From positions 28,394,008 to 28,458,007 of the forward strand of contig CM049313.1 in the NCBI GenBank assembly GCA_026874595.1: DNA of 64,000 nucleotides, written 5' to 3'. Of this stretch, positions 58,592-64,000 are shown one piece after another. Position numbers and translations under genes: made by a program. Positions within the stretch are counted from its first letter, which is position 1; every line of letters starts with the position of its first letter. This DNA comes from Sipunculus nudus (lineage: Eukaryota > Annelida > Sipuncula > Golfingiida > Sipunculidae). Below the pieces are notes generated by a model that saw only the letters and a program-made list of their open reading frames with translations, did no database searches and was not told the origin of the DNA.

Positions 58592-59299
58592 GTATGCAAT
58601 ATTCCAAAACACCTGGTACTAGCATATATATTGGTTTATATTCACTAAAATATTTCTCATATAGGTGATAAGATATAGTTATTGCCGTTATCATATTTAA
58701 GCTCAGCAGACTGTAGGTCATTTGAGCTGTAGACGTGGCCCTTTGTCCAACAGCTGGCCACACTGTCACTAGTTTCATGCTGCCTTGCTGAGTGTATCAC
58801 AGTAATATTGAGCTCTGAAAAATGTGACTTTACATTAAAAAAATAACTTAAAATTTCTGGTTTCATTTTATATTACAGTTTTATGGTTTATTGTAAAAGA
58901 TTGAAAAAAAGATAAAAACTTAACTTTGGATCTCATACAAACATGTATTAATCCATTATTCACCTGCTTCATATGTATAATATTGTATTTGCCCAAGCAA
59001 CAACACGTATTTGAAACTAAAAGAAAAGATACTTTGCATGCAGGACAGACTTGTTAATAATATTGTCAAATGGCTTGAGTGTTGTGACCTATGTGTCCCT
59101 TGTTTTAATAATATTATGTCAGGAAATTGTGTCCCCCCCCAAAAAAAAGCAAAATGAGAACTTATACTGTATACATAGTAATCAGTATTGTTTCTATACT
59201 GATTTTAATTTGTGCCAACTAAAACAGGTATATCTAGTCTTTAGCCTAGCTTTAGTTCAGTTTGTCCATTGTCTTTCCATCTGCACATCATTGAATTAC
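58592..59299 (+). other. SAXO 3' UTR or 3' flank, with a family A head fragment
   Basis: No strong poly(A) signal is obvious; the variant ATTAAA lies at 58834-58839. A family A head (AGCTCAGCAGACTGTAGGTC, then ATTTGAGCT) starts at 58699, so the 3' UTR may contain this repeat. Confidence 0.4.
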
Positions 59300-60823
59300 T
59301 TTCAGAGCTTAAAATAAGGTTACAGTTACCTAGTTTCTCGAAACTGTTTCATACTTAAAATTCATAATTCCGATAACATCTCAGTAATGAGTGTATGGAT
59401 TGTCATGAAATATATGTAGCCTTTTGATCATGGATACCATTTTCAGCTGTAAACCAGTCTGGTGGTGCCATGTGACCTTGTTTTCATTTTTAGCTCAGTT
59501 GACTGTAAGTCATCTGAGCTTTAGCAATCACTCTTTGTCCATCCTCCGTCCGGCCGTCTCTGTTAACAGGACACAAATCGTAACCGCTGGACCTGGAATC
59601 TTCTTACTTGACATCCAGTGAGGTCCATGAAAAATCTCCTTGGAAACTGGAAATTAAGTCTCTATTACCCATATTCTAGCTATGGGGCTCCGAAGTACCC
59701 CCCAGAATAATGGAAAATTTCATAGAAAAGCTCAAGTATCTGAACAACTATTGCATTAATTACCATAATTTTTTGCATGCATATTGATCATGGAGTGTTT
59801 CATCAGTTTCTGCAGACTGGTGGTGCCACCTGTATTTTTTAAATTTTTATGATTCATCTCTATTTTTGAGACCTTTAAAGATGTGGTCATCTGTTAACAA
59901 CAAAAATTGTAAGGGCTGGACCTAGAATCTTCTTACTTAAGAACCTGAGAGGTCCATTAAAAATCTCTTTGGAAACCTGAAATTAAGTGTCTGTTTCCCA
60001 TACTCTCCCAGCTATGGGGCTCTGAAGTACCCCCCCAGAATAATGAAAAATTTCATAGAAAAGCTCAAGTATCTGAACAACTAATGGCCCATAGGAAACC
60101 TAAAATTAGGTCTCTATTTCCAAAAAAATTGGAGCTATTGGGAAACACCCAAGATTAATGGACAAATGGAAACAAAAGCTCAAGTATCTGAACAACTAAT
60201 GCATTGATGACCATGATTCTTTGCATGGATATTGATCAAAGAGTGTTTAATCAGTTTCTACAGACTGCTGGTGCCACCAGTATTTTTTTACGATTTTTTT
60301 TGGTCCTTTCTTTAAACAGCACAAATCATATTGACTGGACCTGGAATCTTTTAACTTGACATCCTTGAAGGTCCATGAAAAGTCTCCAAAGAAACCTGAA
60401 TTAGGTCTCTCTTATCCATACCTTTTGAGCTATGGCACTCAAAAGTGCCTTCAAAACAGTTAAAAGTTTTAAACAAAAGCAGTGCACAAATCACAACCAT
60501 TGGACCTAGAATCTTCTGATTTGACATCCAGGGAGGTCCATAATAAGTCTCCTTTGCAAACTTGAAATTATACGTGTCTATAACTCATATTTTCCAATTT
60601 ATGTGGCATGTTGGAGGACCCCAGAAATAATGCAAAATACACACAAATTGCAGGAATGGGTGAATGGATTGTCCTAAAATTTGGTGTGCTTATGCGTCTT
60701 AATCAACTTAAGCTAACTTGCATGAATGATGGTGCCACCTCAGTTATCTTAATTAGTTCCCTATGCAAGGACATATTGTCAACAAGTCAGTCGGCTGAGT
60801 GTCATGACCTATGGGTCACTTGT
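59300..60823 (+). repeat. Family A repeat, full copy downstream of SAXO
   Basis: A module fragment (59300-59480) precedes the head stem-loop at 59492 (AGCTCAGTTGACTGTAAGTC, then ATCTGAGCT). Tandem modules with CTGGACCTxGAATCTTC and TGGTGxCACC follow. The end is CAGTCGGCTGAGTGTCATGACCTATGGGTCAC (in two parts, 60787-60818). The head and end blocks are the imperfect inverted pair seen perfectly in the 10-13 kb copy. Confidence 0.75.
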
Positions 60824-62155
60824 TTGCACTTATTTTACTGTAATATTGATCATGTGTCTCCAAAGCTAAGACCGTTGGCATCATCTTCAATAATTTCTCT
60901 GCCACTGTACAGTTTAACTTCCTGTCACTGGCATTCACATTATCCATCTGCTGAGCTATATGTCTCGGGTCAGTGACTATGCAAATTTGTATCTCGACTG
61001 TGATTTGGAAAGTGACCTTGTTGACATATTAGTGACCTTGTTGACATATTAGTGACCTTGTTGACATATTGGATAATATATTGCACAATTATATAAGATA
61101 TCAACTTTCTCTTGGGTTGCTTCATTTATCATTTTGAAAATAGACATTCTCTTATCATCATTACCTTTTTCCATTGCACATGACCTGTGGCACCGACTAT
61201 GTAGCATGTCAGTACACAGGGGTCACAAGACACCACCTAATTCAAAGGTGTATTGCCAAATCTGTAGATCCTTGGGTTATCTCTGATACCAGAGATCTCT
61301 CGGGCTTTTAAGCCTGACTTAGTCCATATTTATGTTTTTTTTCTGATACACAAAGGTCGCTTGTTGAGTGTTCATATTCTCATAAAAACAAGCTTTTACA
61401 AGTGATATGTTATTTTCTGATGTTATATATATATAGGCAATATGCACTTTCGCTACCAGATAGTTTTGCTATTTTTAATGCTAAATGAACCCTGTATTTT
61501 TATTTCTTTCGTATGTTTTCTTATGTGCTGAGAAAGCACAGGAACAATTGGTTCAGCTTCTGACTATAATATTTAATATTTGATATATATTGAATGTTGA
61601 AAGTAGTAAATGTGATTGTTATGCAGCTGTCTCGATGGGGAGCATGGTTGTAATGTTAAGGACTAGATTGTAACGTTTCGTGTATGAGCTCTGGTAATGT
61701 TATTATATTAAAAGACCTGTATTGATACTTGGCTTTCACTTATTATGTCGCTCTGATGTATGTCCGAAACAGTTTGTTGTAATACAACAATGTTAGAAAT
61801 TCTGCTGTGTCTATGGTTATGTATGAGGCTGTTGGTGAATGCGTGATAGTTCTAGGTCTTCATGTTCTGCCCATCTGTCATTATGCACTTTGTTGGAACA
61901 AAAGCCATAACCTCGGTATAAGGTTCATTTAAATTTACCCAGCAGAATAATCCAATATTTGTAGCTCTAGTGGCAGAGGCATTTGATCTGTACTAATAGA
62001 TATCACTTTTGAATTATTGAAAATTCTTCTCTCAAATTAGACACAGTTGATTCGGCCATGATCTAGGATGAGTTTGGAAACTGCTGACCTTTATCTGCAG
62101 AAATATATGATTATTATGACCTCTATGACTTTTGAAGTACTACATATTACATGTA
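60824..62155. other. 3' flank, with a short tandem repeat
   Basis: No exon seen. GTGACCTTGTTGACATATTA repeats three times (about 61011-61072, period 21 bp). Confidence 0.5.
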
Positions 62156-63376
62156 TTTTTTAGCTCAGCTGACTGAGTCATCTCAGCTATAGCGATCACT
62201 CTTTGTCCGTCTGTCTGTCCGTTAACCAGGCACAAATTGTAACCGCTGGACCTGGAATCTTCTAACTTGACATCCAGGGAGGTAAATGAAAATCTCCGTG
62301 GAAACCTGAAATTAGGTCTCTTTCACTCATATCCTCTGAGCTACGGGGCTCAGAAGTACCCTCAGAATAATTAAAATGTAATACAAAAGCTCCAGTATCT
62401 GAACAACTAATGCATTGATAACCATGGTTCTTTGAGTGTTTCATCAGTTCCTGCAGAATGGTGGGGCCACCTGTGTTTTTTTTCCCAACGTAACCGTTGG
62501 ACCTAGATTTATTAGCATGACATCCAGGGAGTTTGATGAAAAATCTCTCTGGAATTCTGAAAGTAGGTCCCAGTTACCTATATTCTCTGAGCTATAGGGC
62601 TTACAAGTACCCCCCAGAATAATTGAAAGCTCCTGTATCTGCATAACTAATGCTTTTATCACAATCATTCTTTCCATGTATATTGACCATGGAGTGTTTC
62701 ATCAGATCCTGCAGATTGGTGGCCATCCTTAATAGGGCACAAATCGTAACCATAAAATCTAGAACCATAAACCTCTGCATCCTGAGAGGTCCTTAAAAAT
62801 TATCCTCAGAAACCTGAAATTAGGTCCCTGTGACCTATATTTTCCCCCCAGAATAATTAAAAAATGCACACACTTATTGCCAGGTTCTTCATGAATGACT
62901 TGGATTGTCATAAAATTTGGTGTGCCTATGGGTCTCGATGAACCTACGCTAGTGGGCATGAATGGTGGCGACACCTGCATTATCCTAATTTTTACCTGTA
63001 TTTTTGAGAACACTGAAGTCTGTTAACAAGACACAAATCGTTCCCATAAAGGCCAGAATATTGAATCTCTGCATCCTGAGAGTTCCTCAAAAGTTCTTCC
63101 CCAAAACCCTGAAATTAGGTCCATGTGACCTATATTCTCCAAGTTATGGGGGTTGTTGAGCACCCCAGGATATTGTAACAAATATATACAAATTACCAGA
63201 TTTCTCAGGAAAGACAGGAAGGCTTGCTATAAAATTTGGTGTGGTTATGGGTCTTGATGAACTTAAATTTATATGCAATGATCATGCCACCTACATTATC
63301 TTAATTAGTTGCCTGTGCCTGGACATATTGTCAACGTGTTACTCGGCTGAGCCTCGTGTCCAATGGGTCATCTGTT
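62156..63376 (+). repeat. Family A repeat, second downstream copy
   Basis: Head stem at 62162 (AGCTCAGCTGACTGAGTCAT, then CTCAGCT) with GTCCGTCTGTCTGTCCG after it. Four modules follow. The end is ACTCGGCTGAGCCTCGTGTC with CAATGGGTCATCTG. It has the same orientation as all other copies. Confidence 0.74.
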
Positions 63377-63429
63377 CGAATTTGACACCAGTTGTTTCTG
63401 CCATATTCTCCGAGCACTGTATAGCCCAG

Positions 63430-63720
63430 CTAGCACAAAAAAATATTTTTTAAATGTTTTATAAACGTTTGGCAAAATGTTTTTTCGTGATATTTTTATA
63501 ACTTTTTTGTATGTTCGAAAAAATGTTTTTAAAACGTTTTGCTAAAATGTTTTAAAAATGTTATTTTAATGTTTTTAAAATGTTTTTGTAAAGCATTTTA
63601 AAAACGTTTTCATAATATTTTACTAACATTTTGTGAGTAACATTTTTTTGATATTTTAGAAATGTTTCCTTCAAAATATCCAAGAAACATTTTTATAACA
63701 TTTTCACATTTATCTACATG
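63430..63720. repeat. Low-complexity AACGTTTT / AATGTTTT repeat
   Basis: Dense irregular repetition of AAAACGTTTT-like and AAATGTTTTT-like words in both orientations, able to form short hairpins. Confidence 0.7.
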
Positions 63721-64000
63721 CTGAAACATATTCCCCACAACCCAATTTGTGATATGTTTTGCATGGGCTTATATCATACGTTGTGAATATATAAGTATTT
63801 ATTTCATATTTTGAATTGACAGGGTTTCTGTAGTGTGTGCAGGATATGGCAAATTGGTAACCAGCTTTTGTAGTACCAACATGGTTAAAAAATCCGCATG
63901 AATATAAAGGTAGAAAAACACTTTCCCCATTAATTTATCTATATTATGATCATATTTGCCCAAAAAATGGATTTAAACCATAGAGTTAATTAATTCATCT
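63721..64000. other. Window end, nothing recognised
   Basis: AT-rich with no feature seen. Confidence 0.35.

Overview
This is eukaryotic, animal DNA: AT-rich, with long introns and GT-AG splice sites, and with BEL/Pao, Ty3/Gypsy, LINE and hAT-type mobile elements. The repeat style (hairpin heads followed by GTCC/GTCT tracts, AGGTCA-rich tandem modules, GGTGGCGCCACC palindromes) suggests a mollusc, probably a bivalve. That is an inference; no species is named.

One host gene is supported with confidence: a SAXO (stabilizer of axonemal microtubules, FAM154) gene on the + strand. It has five coding exons: 3912-3949, 34589-34765, 47016-47128, 50320-50406 and 56973-58591. All junctions agree in phase and give a predicted protein of 677 residues. 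The N-terminus carries the family's cysteine-rich signature, split across exons 1 and 2, and is followed by about 17 Mn-type repeats. An RFX X-box-like site lies about 140 bp upstream of the ATG, which fits a ciliary gene. A second possible exon (14957-15111, +) is unassigned.

Layout. 1-3911: upstream DNA with a decayed Gypsy gag fragment on the minus strand. 3950-34588 (intron 1, 30.6 kb): a non-autonomous hAT-like element with an 8-bp target duplication and a perfect 57-bp-arm hairpin, a dead LINE RT, a 3.3-kb hairpin-headed modular repeat, a foldback element, a BEL/Pao element (16145-24339, minus strand) with nearly identical 862-bp LTRs, a decayed Ty3/Gypsy element (26770-31095, minus strand), and the first copy of a 2.6-kb TIR-hairpin element. 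34766-47015 (intron 2): a second copy of that element, a 180-bp tandem element and AGGTCA-rich modules. 47129-50319 (intron 3): a minisatellite split by a hairpin-headed insertion. 50407-56972 (intron 4): a minisatellite that appears to derive from the end of exon 4, split by a 3.4-kb insertion. 58592-64000: 3' flank with more hairpin-headed elements.

Three themes deserve follow-up. (1) Sixteen recognisable heads from seven families of hairpin-headed modular repeats all point the same way as SAXO. (2) Splice sites of SAXO exons 3, 4 and 5 have been copied into adjacent tandem repeats, leaving many decoy donors and acceptors. (3) The BEL element has almost identical LTRs, yet its coding frame is interrupted by two in-frame stops and a homopolymer frameshift. 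All comparisons were made by eye, without database searches.
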